A DNA stretch of 6,815 nucleotides, taken from an uncultured Gemmatimonadales bacterium. Lineage in GTDB: Bacteria; Gemmatimonadota; Gemmatimonadetes; Longimicrobiales; Gaopeijiaceae. Position numbers and translations under genes: made by a program. Positions within the stretch are counted from its first letter, which is position 1, and the number at the start of each line of letters is the position of its first letter. Location of the stretch: NCBI GenBank assembly GCA_937983085.1, contig CALJKZ010000471.1:1-6815 (forward strand). Direction: 5' to 3'. The notes beneath the pieces are model-generated. The model made no database searches, had not been told where the DNA came from, and saw only the letters and a list, made by a program, of their open reading frames with translations. Positions 1 to 5,682 of the stretch are shown here, piece after piece.

Positions 1-108
1 CAGCGCGCGACACGTGTCCCACGTCCTTCGTCATCCACAGCCCCTCCCGCGCGCGGTCCGGCGCGGACGGGCTTCCACCCACCACCACGGGACCCTGGAG
101 TGAATGCC

Positions 109-849
109 ATGCAGCTGCTCGACCGATTCAAGAAGGCCCTCGCGGGCGAGGGCGGTGAGGCCCTCGTCGCGCAGATCGAGCGCGAGGCCGCGGAGAAGGC
201 GACCGCCCACGCCGCGCGGGTGCGGCTCGACGCGGAGATCCGCGAGTTCGAGCGCCAGAAGAAGGAGGAGCTCCCGAAGCTCCGCGAGAAGGCGGCGGCC
301 CGTCTCGCCGAGGCCGACCGCGTGCGGCAGGAGCTCCTCGCCGCGCAGCGGGAGGCGTCCTTCGCCGCCTCCGAGGAGAGTTCGCTCCACTGGTCGATCC
401 GCCAGGGGATCGAGCGGGCGCGGATCGCGCTCCAGAGGACGGCGTGGCCCTGGCTCCTGGCGGAGATCGAGCGGGCCTGGGACCGCCGCCGCGACTGGCA
501 GCAGCACGGCTGGGAGCGCCACCGCTGGTTCCGCAAGGACGACGTCGCGGTCGCACCTCATCCCTCCGATCCGAACTACCGCCGGATGAAGGTCTACGGG
601 ACCTCCTACAAGCTCGAGCGCTTCGGCACGAACAAGGCCGCGCTCGACCGCCTGCACGCGGACATGGACCGCGCGATCGAGGCGCTCGAGCGCCTGCGCT
701 GGCGGGTGGAGGAGCCCTCGCGGGAGGAGGTCGCAGGCCTCATGGAGGTCTTCTCCGAGGCGACCTGGGCGGCGCGGGCGCGGGACGTCGTCTGGATCGA
801 GCCGAAGGCCCCGCGCTACGACAAGGACGGGCAGCCGCTCGCCTCGTAG
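109..849 (+). CDS. Hypothetical protein, coiled-coil, 246 aa
   Basis: I do not recognise this family. The start is ATG 109, because GGAG at 97-100 sits 8 bases upstream; an in-frame GTG at 100 overlaps that ribosome-binding site and is less likely. Residues about 20-85 are rich in Glu, Arg, Lys and Ala and read as a long charged helix or coiled coil. Residues 112-141 are rich in Trp and basic residues (WPWLL, then W124, W130, W135, W140). A less helical stretch follows (150-175), then a second charged helix (about 177-200). There is no signal peptide or membrane segment, so a cytoplasmic protein is likely. It is first in a plus-strand series leading to the integrase, with a 77-base gap before the next gene. 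G/C-ending codons dominate, which supports real coding. The coiled coil hints at a structural or DNA-associated role, but nothing shows it. Confidence 0.72.
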   Translation: MQLLDRFKKALAGEGGEALVAQIEREAAEKATAHAARVRLDAEIREFERQKKEELPKLREKAAARLAEADRVRQELLAAQREASFAASEESSLHWSIRQGIERARIALQRTAWPWLLAEIERAWDRRRDWQQHGWERHRWFRKDDVAVAPHPSDPNYRRMKVYGTSYKLERFGTNKAALDRLHADMDRAIEALERLRWRVEEPSREEVAGLMEVFSEATWAARARDVVWIEPKAPRYDKDGQPLAS

Positions 850-926
850 CGCCGCGCGACCGCCGCGCAGCGCCGGTCGTTCTGCCCGCTGCACTTCACC
901 ACTCCCAAACCCACCGGAGGAACCCC

Positions 927-1367
927 ATGAGCCATCGCAATCAGAAGCTGCCGAGGACGACCCGCGCGTGGCGTCGGCGCGTCGTCCAGGTGCTGAAGGT
1001 CGAGGCGGGCGAGATCGACCCGCCCGGGACGAGGTACCCGTCACCGCCGAAGCGGACGACGCCGGCGCAGAGGAAGAGGATCGTCGAGGCGCACGCCGCC
1101 GCGGCGGGGCTCCCCCGGCCGCGGTGGCGGAGCGAACGGCGGCGGACCGACACGATCGACGTCGGGCCGCTCAAGGCGGAGTGGGACGCCCATCGTCACG
1201 CGCGTGCCCGTCGTTTCGACGTGGCCGGACTCGCACTGGAGCGCCACGGGAGCCGCGCGCGCTGCCGTCGCTGCGGCGAAGTCGTGATGGACGTCCCGAA
1301 CGGGCTCGTCGGCGCGACGCCGATGGCCCTCCACGTCTGGCACGCGCAGCGGACGGGGTGCCGCTGA
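927..1367 (+). CDS. Hypothetical protein with C-terminal Cys/His (zinc-finger-like) cluster, 146 aa
   Basis: The start is ATG 927, preceded by GGAGG at 916-920 with a 6-base spacer. The frame stays open further upstream, but only this start has a good ribosome-binding site. The N-terminal 75 residues are strongly basic (many Arg and Lys, Pro-rich around 32-45), as in nucleic-acid-binding proteins. The C-terminus holds C113-x2-C116, then 19 residues, then H136-x2-H139 and C145. This could bind one zinc ion and resembles phage-type Cys/His fingers in layout, but I cannot assign a known family. No secretion signal is visible. The stop is 7 bases before the start of the excisionase-like gene, so the two are probably co-transcribed. 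Role in recombination control or phage-like regulation is only inferred from position. Confidence 0.7.
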   Translation: MSHRNQKLPRTTRAWRRRVVQVLKVEAGEIDPPGTRYPSPPKRTTPAQRKRIVEAHAAAAGLPRPRWRSERRRTDTIDVGPLKAEWDAHRHARARRFDVAGLALERHGSRARCRRCGEVVMDVPNGLVGATPMALHVWHAQRTGCR

Positions 1368-1374
1368 GGCCGCC

Positions 1375-1824
1375 GTGGTCGCGAGCGCGGACCTGACGAC
1401 AGCGGCGCGGACGGGGCCCGGACCGTCGGGCGGGACGGCATGTGCCGTCTCTCCCCTCGGCGAGGGCCTCGTCACGGCGGAGGTCGTGGCCGCGCATCTC
1501 TGCGTGGACGTCAGCACGGTCTACCGGCTCGCGTCGTCGGGCGCGCTCCCCGTCATCGTGATCGGCCGGGCGAAACGGTTTCGGGTCGAGGACGTCCGCG
1601 CGTTCGTCGAGCGGCAGACCCGCGGCTGCACGGCGCCGCGGGGCGCGTCGGCCGGGGTCGATCGAGTCCAGCAACTTCTTCGCGGCACGCAGCGCGGCGC
1701 GTCGCGGAGATCCCGCCGGGCACGCTCGAACGACCTTGATGTGTCGCGCGCACAGAGCGTCCATGGCGCTTCGAAGCAAGAGCCCTGGCGACCGCCGGGG
1801 CTGCGACCGAAGGAGACGAGCTGA
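1375..1824 (+). CDS. Excisionase-like / MerR-type helix-turn-helix DNA-binding protein, 149 aa
   Basis: Residues 31-82 form an excisionase-family (HTH_17-like) DNA-binding domain. It opens with L32-V-T-A-E, the first two helices follow (AEVVAAHLCVDVSTVYRLASSG), then a wing-like strand (ALPVIVIGRAKRFR) and a closing helix (VEDVRAFVERQT). Such proteins bind near attachment sites to direct excision or act as small repressors. The start is GTG 1375 with GAGG at 1366-1369; there is no in-frame ATG before the domain, so the low-complexity first 29 residues may be untranslated if another start is used. The tail (83-149) is basic and looks unstructured, and its DNA contains a 21-bp repeat (1730-1750). 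The TGA at 1822-1824 overlaps the integrase ATG by one base, suggesting translational coupling. Confidence 0.75.
   Translation: MVASADLTTAARTGPGPSGGTACAVSPLGEGLVTAEVVAAHLCVDVSTVYRLASSGALPVIVIGRAKRFRVEDVRAFVERQTRGCTAPRGASAGVDRVQQLLRGTQRGASRRSRRARSNDLDVSRAQSVHGASKQEPWRPPGLRPKETS
1730..1750 (+). repeat. 21-bp repeat, copy X, upstream of the integrase
   Basis: This sequence (core GACCTTGATGTGTCGCGCG) occurs once more, inverted, at 5476-5496. It lies 73 bases before the integrase ATG, inside the 3' part of the excisionase-like gene. Weaker matches flank both copies: GCGCGTCGC upstream and GCGCTTC downstream. It may be an operator, a recombinase or excisionase binding site, or the trace of a duplicated gene end. 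Confidence 0.65.
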
Positions 1825-3047
1825 TGGCGGACAAGAGAGGCCGCGCACGCGCGCGGAGGAAGAGGAGATTCGGGTACACGTTCGCGAGGCGCTGGCCCTC
1901 GGGCCGGACGACGTGGAGCGCGCAGTGGTTCGACGACACGCAGGGCGGCAAGCGCGTCACGCGGCACTTCGACACCGAGCGCGAGGCGAACGAGTTCCTC
2001 GACGAGTTGGAGCAGCAGATCCTCGCGAAGGTCTACGAGACGCCGCCGACCCTCTCCGAGGCGCGGAAGCTCGACCCGGTGGAGCAGCCGCCCGTGGTCC
2101 CGAGCTTCGTCGCGTACGCGCAAACGCTGCTGGACACGCGGCTCGCCGCGACGCTGGCCAAGAACACGCGGGGCGTGTACGCCGCGAACCTGAAGGCGCT
2201 GGCCTCCTACTACGGCCCGCGGGACGGCCGGGCCGGGGCGCGGCTCGACGAGATCACCGCCGCCACCTTCCTCGACTACCGCGCGTGGCGCATGACGACG
2301 AGCAACCACCCGAGCGGGAGGCAGCGGGCGGTCTCCGCGGCGACGGTCAACCGCGACCAGCAGTTCGCGAGCCGGGTGCTGAACGAAGCCGTCGTCGACG
2401 GCCACATCGCCGCGAACCCGCTGGCGGGCCTCAAGAAGCTCAAGGAGCCGAGGAAGCCCAGGAGATACCTGACCCGCGAGGAGATCGCCGCCGTGATCGA
2501 CGCGGCGCCGCGGTGGTTCCGGCCGCTGGTGGTCGCGGGCATCTACACCGGCGCCAGGAAGTGCGAGCTCACGCGCCTGCGGTGGTCGGACATCGACTTC
2601 GCCGGCGGGAAGATCGCGCTCTACCGCTCGAAAGTCGGGAACGCGGACCTCCTCGACCTGCACGCGGACGTCGCCGCCGAGTTGAAGGCGCTGCGCCGCC
2701 GCCGCGAGAAGCGCAAGGAGGTCAAGGACACCGACCACGTGTTCCTCTCGCGCCGCGGGACGCCCTTCACGAACGTCAGCCGCTCCTGGGAGATCACGCT
2801 GGAGCGCGCCGGGCTCGCGGGCCGGGACGGGCTGACCTTCCACAGCCTGAGGCACAGCCACGCGACCTGGTTCCTCTCGAACGGCGGCTCCGTCCGGGAC
2901 CTCCAGGCGCAGCTCGGACACGCCGCGCTCAGCACGACCGAGATCTACGCCGCCGCCATCAACGAACGGCGGCGGGCGACGGTGCTCGCGATGGAGTTCC
3001 GGCCCGAGGGGGCGGAGAAGAGGAAGCGCTCGCAGCGCTCGGCCTGA
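1824..3047 (+). CDS. Site-specific tyrosine recombinase (phage-type integrase), 407 aa
   Basis: This enzyme cuts and rejoins DNA at attachment sites through a covalent 3'-phosphotyrosine. The catalytic set is complete: R245 (TGARKCEL), K270 (YRSKVG), H340 and R343 (HSLRHSHATW), H366 (LGHA) and nucleophile Y375 (STTEIYAA). Residues 1-60 form a basic, arm-DNA-binding-type N-terminus (YTFARRWPSGRTTWSAQW). Residues about 93-205 are the core-binding (SAM-like) domain and 215-385 the catalytic domain. Length is normal for phage and island integrases, so the protein looks intact. ATG 1824 is supported by AGGAGA at 1811-1816. It overlaps the excisionase-like gene by one base. The likely target is the tRNA-Pro gene at 5683-5759, but this is inference. 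It lacks any clear IntI-specific insert, so an integron integrase is unlikely. Confidence 0.95.
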   Translation: MADKRGRARARRKRRFGYTFARRWPSGRTTWSAQWFDDTQGGKRVTRHFDTEREANEFLDELEQQILAKVYETPPTLSEARKLDPVEQPPVVPSFVAYAQTLLDTRLAATLAKNTRGVYAANLKALASYYGPRDGRAGARLDEITAATFLDYRAWRMTTSNHPSGRQRAVSAATVNRDQQFASRVLNEAVVDGHIAANPLAGLKKLKEPRKPRRYLTREEIAAVIDAAPRWFRPLVVAGIYTGARKCELTRLRWSDIDFAGGKIALYRSKVGNADLLDLHADVAAELKALRRRREKRKEVKDTDHVFLSRRGTPFTNVSRSWEITLERAGLAGRDGLTFHSLRHSHATWFLSNGGSVRDLQAQLGHAALSTTEIYAAAINERRRATVLAMEFRPEGAEKRKRSQRSA

Positions 3048-3048
3048 C

Positions 3049-3076
3049 GCGGGCCGCCGTCTCCGCCCTGGCCCGC
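3049..3076 (+). terminator. Stem-loop just after the integrase stop
   Basis: GCGGGCC at 3049-3055 is the exact reverse complement of GGCCCGC at 3070-3076, giving a 7-bp GC stem with a 14-base loop two bases after the integrase TGA. There is no T-run, so it may only slow or end transcription with help, or act as a 3' stabiliser. The interval to 3214 separates convergent genes. It also holds the repeat hairpin at 3136-3165 and a third small hairpin, CCGCT/AGCGG, at 3182-3195. Confidence 0.35.
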
Positions 3077-3165
3077 CGCCCCGTGCCGTGACCCGCCGTC
3101 GCGCGGTGTGCGCCCACGTCGCGGCCCAACGGGGAACCGGCGGCATCCCGCAGAGCACCGCCTGT
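3061..3165 (+). repeat. Direct repeat copy A (hairpin-forming), pairs with 4941-5006
   Basis: Two blocks match the copy at 4941-5006 in the same orientation. The first is 15 identical bases at 3061-3075 (CTCCGCCCTGGCCCG). The second is 26 identical bases at 3125-3150, beginning CCCAACGGGGAACC. CACCGCC (3156-3162) follows at the same spacing in both copies. Copy A has about 40 more bases between the two blocks. Within the second block ACCGGCGG (3136-3143) pairs with 3158-3165 at seven of eight positions. The repeat lies between the integrase and the minus-strand cargo genes. Confidence 0.7.
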
Positions 3166-3214
3166 CGTTCGCGTGGTGGCGCCGCTCGTTAGCGGACGAA
3201 GAGCCAACGACGGA

Positions 3215-3514
3215 CTACCTGGCGGGCGGATCGCCGCCGTTCTCCGTGCCCTCCCATACTGTGCCAGGTTCCGACGGAAGCTCATACTCAGCCCACGTGC
3301 GATACGTGTTCGGCTGAAACGAGAAGTCACGCACCACAAAGCGATCGGGATCGGTGAAGTCCCAGATGATGAGCCTCTGTCCCTTCTCCTCGCTCGTAAC
3401 GTACACGCGTCGCCAATCGTCACGCACGGGGGCCACATGCCGGGTTCCGGTGCAGCCGACGAGGGCGGAGATAAGGACCAGCGATCCGAGTGGAATCATG
3501 CGGGTGACGTACAT
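3215..3514 (-). CDS. Small predicted lipoprotein, 99 aa, unknown function
   Basis: The N-terminus is a lipoprotein signal peptide: a short Arg-containing start, a hydrophobic stretch (IPLGSLVLISA) and a lipobox L18-V-G-C21. The mature protein should begin at Cys21 and be lipid-anchored in the periplasm or outer membrane. The mature part is about 79 residues, rich in Asp, Glu, Trp and Tyr (WRRVYVTSEE, LIIWDFTDPDRF), and looks beta-rich. I do not recognise a family. ATG 3514 has AGGAGAA at 3518-3524. It lies 72 bases downstream of the 142-aa gene on the same strand and may share its transcript. A weak -10-like TATACC lies just upstream, so its own promoter is possible. Codons end in A/T more often than in the integrase, suggesting a different origin. 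Confidence 0.75.
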   Translation of the reverse strand: MYVTRMIPLGSLVLISALVGCTGTRHVAPVRDDWRRVYVTSEEKGQRLIIWDFTDPDRFVVRDFSFQPNTYRTWAEYELPSEPGTVWEGTENGGDPPAR

Positions 3515-3586
3515 GGCTTCTCCTGGGTATAGCGCTGCCGCACCGTTGCGCCGAAGACACGAGCACGGCGCTCGCCGGTGGACTAC

Positions 3587-4015
3587 CTACTTGTAGCGCT
3601 CCTCATTGAGCCTCAGCGCTAGGTCGGCGGCGTCGCAGGCGTCGTTGTAGTCCTTCACGCACTTGTCGTACCCGGTCTTGCCTGGCCTCTTGGCGTCGTC
3701 CGAGAGCGCAGCCAGGCACTTGGCCAACTCCTCAGTGGCCTCCTGGACCTTCTTCTTCGCGCCTGCTCTACAGCCCTCAAGCTGGTTCTTCTTCTCATCA
3801 GCGCTCAAGCTCAGCGCGGCGACCACACCCGTCGATCCGGGAAAACCCGCCAGCGCGAACGGCTTGGGCTGGACGCCGGTCGTCACGATGGTGCCAGACG
3901 GCATCACGACAACCTCATGACGGGGCGCCAGGCCCTGCGGCTCTGTGTCCGTCCGGAATCCAACGGCGGGGCGAATTGACGGGACGTTCTTGTCACAGCC
4001 TGGGCAATCGCTCAT
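3587..4015 (-). CDS. Hypothetical cysteine-containing helical protein, 142 aa
   Basis: Family not recognised. The start is ATG 4015, with GGAGG at 4022-4026 and a 6-base spacer. The N-terminus has C4-x2-C7 (MSDCPGCDKN), a possible metal-binding or redox pair. Residues 30-70 look beta-rich and hydrophobic (EVVVMPSGTIVTTG, GVVAALSLS). From 72 to 142 the protein is charged and helical, with C82, C100, C119 and C127 at spacings that could join two helices by disulfides. There is no clear N-terminal signal peptide, which argues against simple secretion. It precedes the lipoprotein gene on the same strand, so the two may act together. An upstream 51-aa ORF overlaps its start in an ATGA arrangement, but that ORF is doubtful. 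Confidence 0.7.
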   Translation of the reverse strand: MSDCPGCDKNVPSIRPAVGFRTDTEPQGLAPRHEVVVMPSGTIVTTGVQPKPFALAGFPGSTGVVAALSLSADEKKNQLEGCRAGAKKKVQEATEELAKCLAALSDDAKRPGKTGYDKCVKDYNDACDAADLALRLNEERYK

Positions 4016-4167
4016 GTCATTCCTCCGTTCGCGTTACCGTTCCGGCCGCCGTACACATGGGACGTGATGCAGCTGAGCAGGCCGCGTCGCTCATAGCGCG
4101 GCTCATCTTCAGGTGCTGTGCGTATCTCAAGGATTGGCATCCGGGCGAGAGTGACGGCCCAACTCAT
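4012..4167 (-). CDS. Doubtful small ORF, 51 aa, overlapping the next start by ATGA
   Basis: From ATG 4167 this frame encodes 51 residues (starting MSWAVTLARMPILEIR) and ends at TGA 4014-4012, sharing four bases (ATGA) with the start of the 142-aa gene. That overlap is typical of coupled genes. A weak GAGGG lies at 4176-4180, eight bases upstream. Against it, the codons show little third-position bias and no known domain is visible. Apart from this ORF, the 4016-4339 interval holds only small hairpins, such as GCCAC/GTGGC at 4225-4237 and AAGAC/GTCTT near 4240-4255. Confidence 0.25.
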   Translation of the reverse strand: MSWAVTLARMPILEIRTAPEDEPRYERRGLLSCITSHVYGGRNGNANGGMT

Positions 4168-4339
4168 GCGTTCGGCCCTCGACGTTCGTCCGCGATACCT
4201 ACAGTTGTTGCTCCCCGACCGCGTGCCACGCAGTGGCGGAAAGACACCTCGTCTTGAGACAGATGGACGATCCGCCAGCGCGGACGCGCGGAGCACATGT
4301 CTCGCAACCTCGACGTCCGGGGATTCATGGCGACCGCCC

Positions 4340-4702
4340 CTAGGCGCCCTGCTTGTCCACGTTCATGTGGCAGTCGAACGTCACGCCCGCAACGACGGCC
4401 GCGTCGGCGGCGAGCGTGAACACGACGCGGAAGAACGCCCACGCCACGCCTGCGTTGGTCCACTGCTGCGCACCCGGGGCGTTGCGGTCGCCGTTGGCGC
4501 CGAACGGCGAGAAGGTCTGGCCGTCGTTGCTCACTTCCAGCGCAAAGCCGAAGCCCGGCGCCGTCGTGTTGAAGATCGTGTGCACGTTGATGATCGCGTC
4601 GAGGCGGTCGTTCCCATTGAGGGGGATCGGGTCGGTGGTGACCATGGCGACCTGCCCCGGACCGGCGACCATCGTCATGTTGTTGGCGAGAACGAGCAGC
4701 AT
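4340..4702 (-). CDS. Hypothetical beta-rich protein, 120 aa
   Basis: Family not recognised. The frame is open further upstream, but ATG 4702 is chosen because GGAGG at 4709-4713 precedes it by 6 bases. Alternating hydrophobic stretches (AIINVHTIFNTT, FGFALEVSNDGQTF, WAFFRVVFTLAAD, VVAGVTFDCHMNV) indicate a beta-sandwich or jelly-roll-like fold. The motif LEVSNDGQTF followed by AWAFFRVVFT resembles carbohydrate-binding or phage structural beta-sandwich domains, but this is only a resemblance in pattern. There is no signal peptide. The protein is acidic to neutral, unlike the basic proteins of the left block. It is the first gene of the minus-strand cargo group and has its own promoter (4764-4791) and leader dyad (4729-4749). 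A gap of 324 bases separates it from the next clear gene, so co-transcription with that gene is uncertain. Confidence 0.75.
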   Translation of the reverse strand: MLLVLANNMTMVAGPGQVAMVTTDPIPLNGNDRLDAIINVHTIFNTTAPGFGFALEVSNDGQTFSPFGANGDRNAPGAQQWTNAGVAWAFFRVVFTLAADAAVVAGVTFDCHMNVDKQGA

Positions 4703-4728
4703 GGGCTTCCTCCACTTCACTGTTCGGG

Positions 4729-4749
4729 CCGAGGTCGTCGCGACCTCGG
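4729..4749 (-). promoter_or_regulatory. Perfect 9-bp dyad in the leader of the 120-aa gene (operator or RNA hairpin)
   Basis: CCGAGGTCG (4729-4737) and CGACCTCGG (4741-4749) are exact reverse complements with a 3-base loop. The dyad falls about 8-30 bases after the predicted transcription start and 26 bases before ATG 4702. It could be a repressor operator or a 5' UTR stem-loop. No T-run follows, so attenuation by an intrinsic terminator is unlikely. Confidence 0.5.
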
Positions 4750-4763
4750 TTCCCCGTTCCGTC

Positions 4764-4791
4764 AGCATAGGTACCGACCCAGCGGCGTCAA
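4764..4791 (-). promoter_or_regulatory. Sigma70-like promoter for the 120-aa gene
   Basis: On the minus strand TTGACG (4791-4786) matches five of six -35 bases. TATGCT (4769-4764) matches four of six -10 bases, with a 16-base spacer. The predicted start is near 4757, giving a leader of about 55 bases that contains the dyad and the ribosome-binding site. Such a clear promoter stands out in this GC-rich background. Confidence 0.55.
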
Positions 4792-4940
4792 CCCGGGATT
4801 CTCGTTGAGTCCGCGTTCCGACCGTGCGAAGCGTTGCCGCCAATTACGTCCCCGTCTCACGCATGGGTATCGCGGTCCAGCCTCCGGCTCTCGACGCAGG
4901 CCAGGGTGCTGCCAGCCACCGCCCTCTTCCCCGCCGTCAC

Positions 4941-5006
4941 CTCCGCCCTGGCCCGACCCGGGCGCCCCAACGGGGAACCGGCGGCATCCCGTGGGACACC
5001 GCCGGT
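4941..5006 (+). repeat. Direct repeat copy B (hairpin-forming), pairs with 3061-3165
   Basis: It shares 15 identical bases (4941-4955) and 26 identical bases (4966-4991) with copy A, in the same orientation, but the spacer between the blocks is only about 10 bases. ACCGGCGG (4977-4984) pairs perfectly with CCGCCGGT (4999-5006), an 8-bp stem. A short GCCCG/CGGGC hairpin (4951-4963) precedes it. It lies 28 bases downstream of the DUF2924-like gene on the opposite strand and may stop transcription from it. The remaining part of the 4703-5033 gap holds the promoter and dyad above, and a 12-base inverted match to this repeat (4747-4758). Confidence 0.7.
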
Positions 5007-5033
5007 GGCAGGGTGCCGAACGGCTCGCGGGTG

Positions 5034-5432
5034 TCAGTCCGCGGACGTCTCCGTCGCCGCGCTCTCCGCCGTCTCCGCCGTGGACTCCGACGTCGCACCA
5101 CCCGGCTGCGCGCTCCCGTCGAGCCTCCAGAAGTGGGGGCCCGAGATCGCGGGATAGCCGGTGGCCTTGAGGGCAGCCGCGGTCAGCGAGCGGTACACCG
5201 TCCCCTCGAACCGGAACCCCTCCTCCAGCACGGTGAGCCGCAGGTCGCGGCCCTTGTAGCGTCGCGTGATGATCGTGCCCGGCGCCGGGATGCGCGGGTC
5301 GCGGGCCCGGGCGGACCTGCTCCCCGCGGGCTTCCGGGGCTTCGCCGCCCGCCGCTTCGTCCCCTGCGTCCCCTTCGTCGTCGTCCCGCGGGACCGGCCC
5401 GCGCGTGGCTTGCTCGTCTGCTTCTTCGTCAT
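5034..5432 (-). CDS. DUF2924-like domain protein, short form with basic N-terminus, 132 aa
   Basis: Residues about 48-104 match the C-terminal domain pattern of DUF2924 proteins: PGTIITRRYKGR, then VLEEGFRFEG, then YRSLTAAALKATG and SGPHFWRL. DUF2924 proteins are found in phage-derived regions and near site-specific recombinases; their function is not established. The related RAMA/DUF4357-type domains, often linked to DNA-modification or endonuclease proteins, have a similar pattern and are an alternative. Residues 1-47 are almost all Lys, Arg, Thr, Gly and Pro, as in a DNA-binding tail, and replace the usual helical N-terminal half. Residues 106-132 are a Ser/Thr/Ala/Glu tail. ATG 5432 has AGGAGG at 5441-5446. 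The upstream region carries the 21-bp repeat shared with the integrase leader. Confidence 0.75.
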   Translation of the reverse strand: MTKKQTSKPRAGRSRGTTTKGTQGTKRRAAKPRKPAGSRSARARDPRIPAPGTIITRRYKGRDLRLTVLEEGFRFEGTVYRSLTAAALKATGYPAISGPHFWRLDGSAQPGGATSESTAETAESAATETSAD

Positions 5433-5475
5433 GGTCGCGCCCTCCTTGAAGCGCAGGCGGACCTTCGCTCGGGCT

Positions 5476-5496
5476 CGCGCGACACATCAAGGTCGT
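5476..5496 (-). repeat. 21-bp repeat, copy Y, upstream of the DUF2924-like gene
   Basis: Exact inverted copy of 1730-1750, placed 43 bases before ATG 5432 and so in the same orientation relative to the downstream gene as copy X. No convincing -10 box follows TTGATG in either copy, so a shared promoter is less likely than a shared protein-binding site. In both copies one frame reads D-L-D-V-S-R, which would fit a relict of the same coding sequence. Confidence 0.65.
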
Positions 5497-5537
5497 CTCG
5501 CCGGAATGCAGGCGGCGCCTGGCTTCCGCGGCGACGC

Positions 5538-5607
5538 GCAACTCGTGCAGTTGGACTCCGACGCGCCAGGCTCGACGGCACGCCACAACGCAACTGCAAC
5601 CCAACTG
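5538..5607. promoter_or_regulatory. Cluster of CAACT(G) motifs, candidate recombinase arm-type sites
   Basis: CAACT (5539-5543) and AGTTG (5549-5553) form an inverted pair. A tandem run CAACG-CAACTG-CAAC-CCAACTG follows at 5586-5607. The cluster lies about 75-145 bp inside the tRNA-Pro 3' end, the distance at which integrase arm-type or excisionase sites are usual. The function is inferred from position and repetition only. Confidence 0.35.
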
Positions 5608-5682
5608 TGATGGGAAACGGCCGTCCAGAGCGATCAGAAGGCGGAAACTCGCCGTTGTAAGTCCGCTGGAACGCGTAACTTA

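Noticed and set aside
9..18. Perfect palindrome GACACGTGTC near the left edge
   Set aside because: A 10-base palindrome alone is not strong evidence for an operator, and no promoter elements are visible around it.
31..1044. Long minus-strand open frame of 337 codons opposite the first two genes
   Set aside because: Its composition is Arg/Leu/Pro-rich shadow sequence of a GC-rich strand, while the plus strand has ribosome-binding sites and sensible proteins.
1736..1768. TTGATG in the 21-bp repeat as a -35 box
   Set aside because: No -10-like sequence lies 16-18 bases downstream in either copy of the repeat.
1521..3158. 545-codon minus-strand frame opposite the integrase
   Set aside because: It is the antisense of the integrase, whose full catalytic set fixes the coding strand; the antisense product has no recognisable domain.
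3124..3197. Integron attC-like site: GCCCAAC at the left, GTTAGCG at the right, about 70 bases apart with internal pairing
   Set aside because: The right box does not fit GTTRRRY, the two boxes pair poorly, copy B lacks a matching right box, and the integrase is phage-type rather than IntI.
3061..5006. Diversity-generating retroelement template/variable repeat pair
   Set aside because: The repeat copies do not differ mainly at adenines, neither copy lies in a coding end, and no reverse transcriptase is present in the window.
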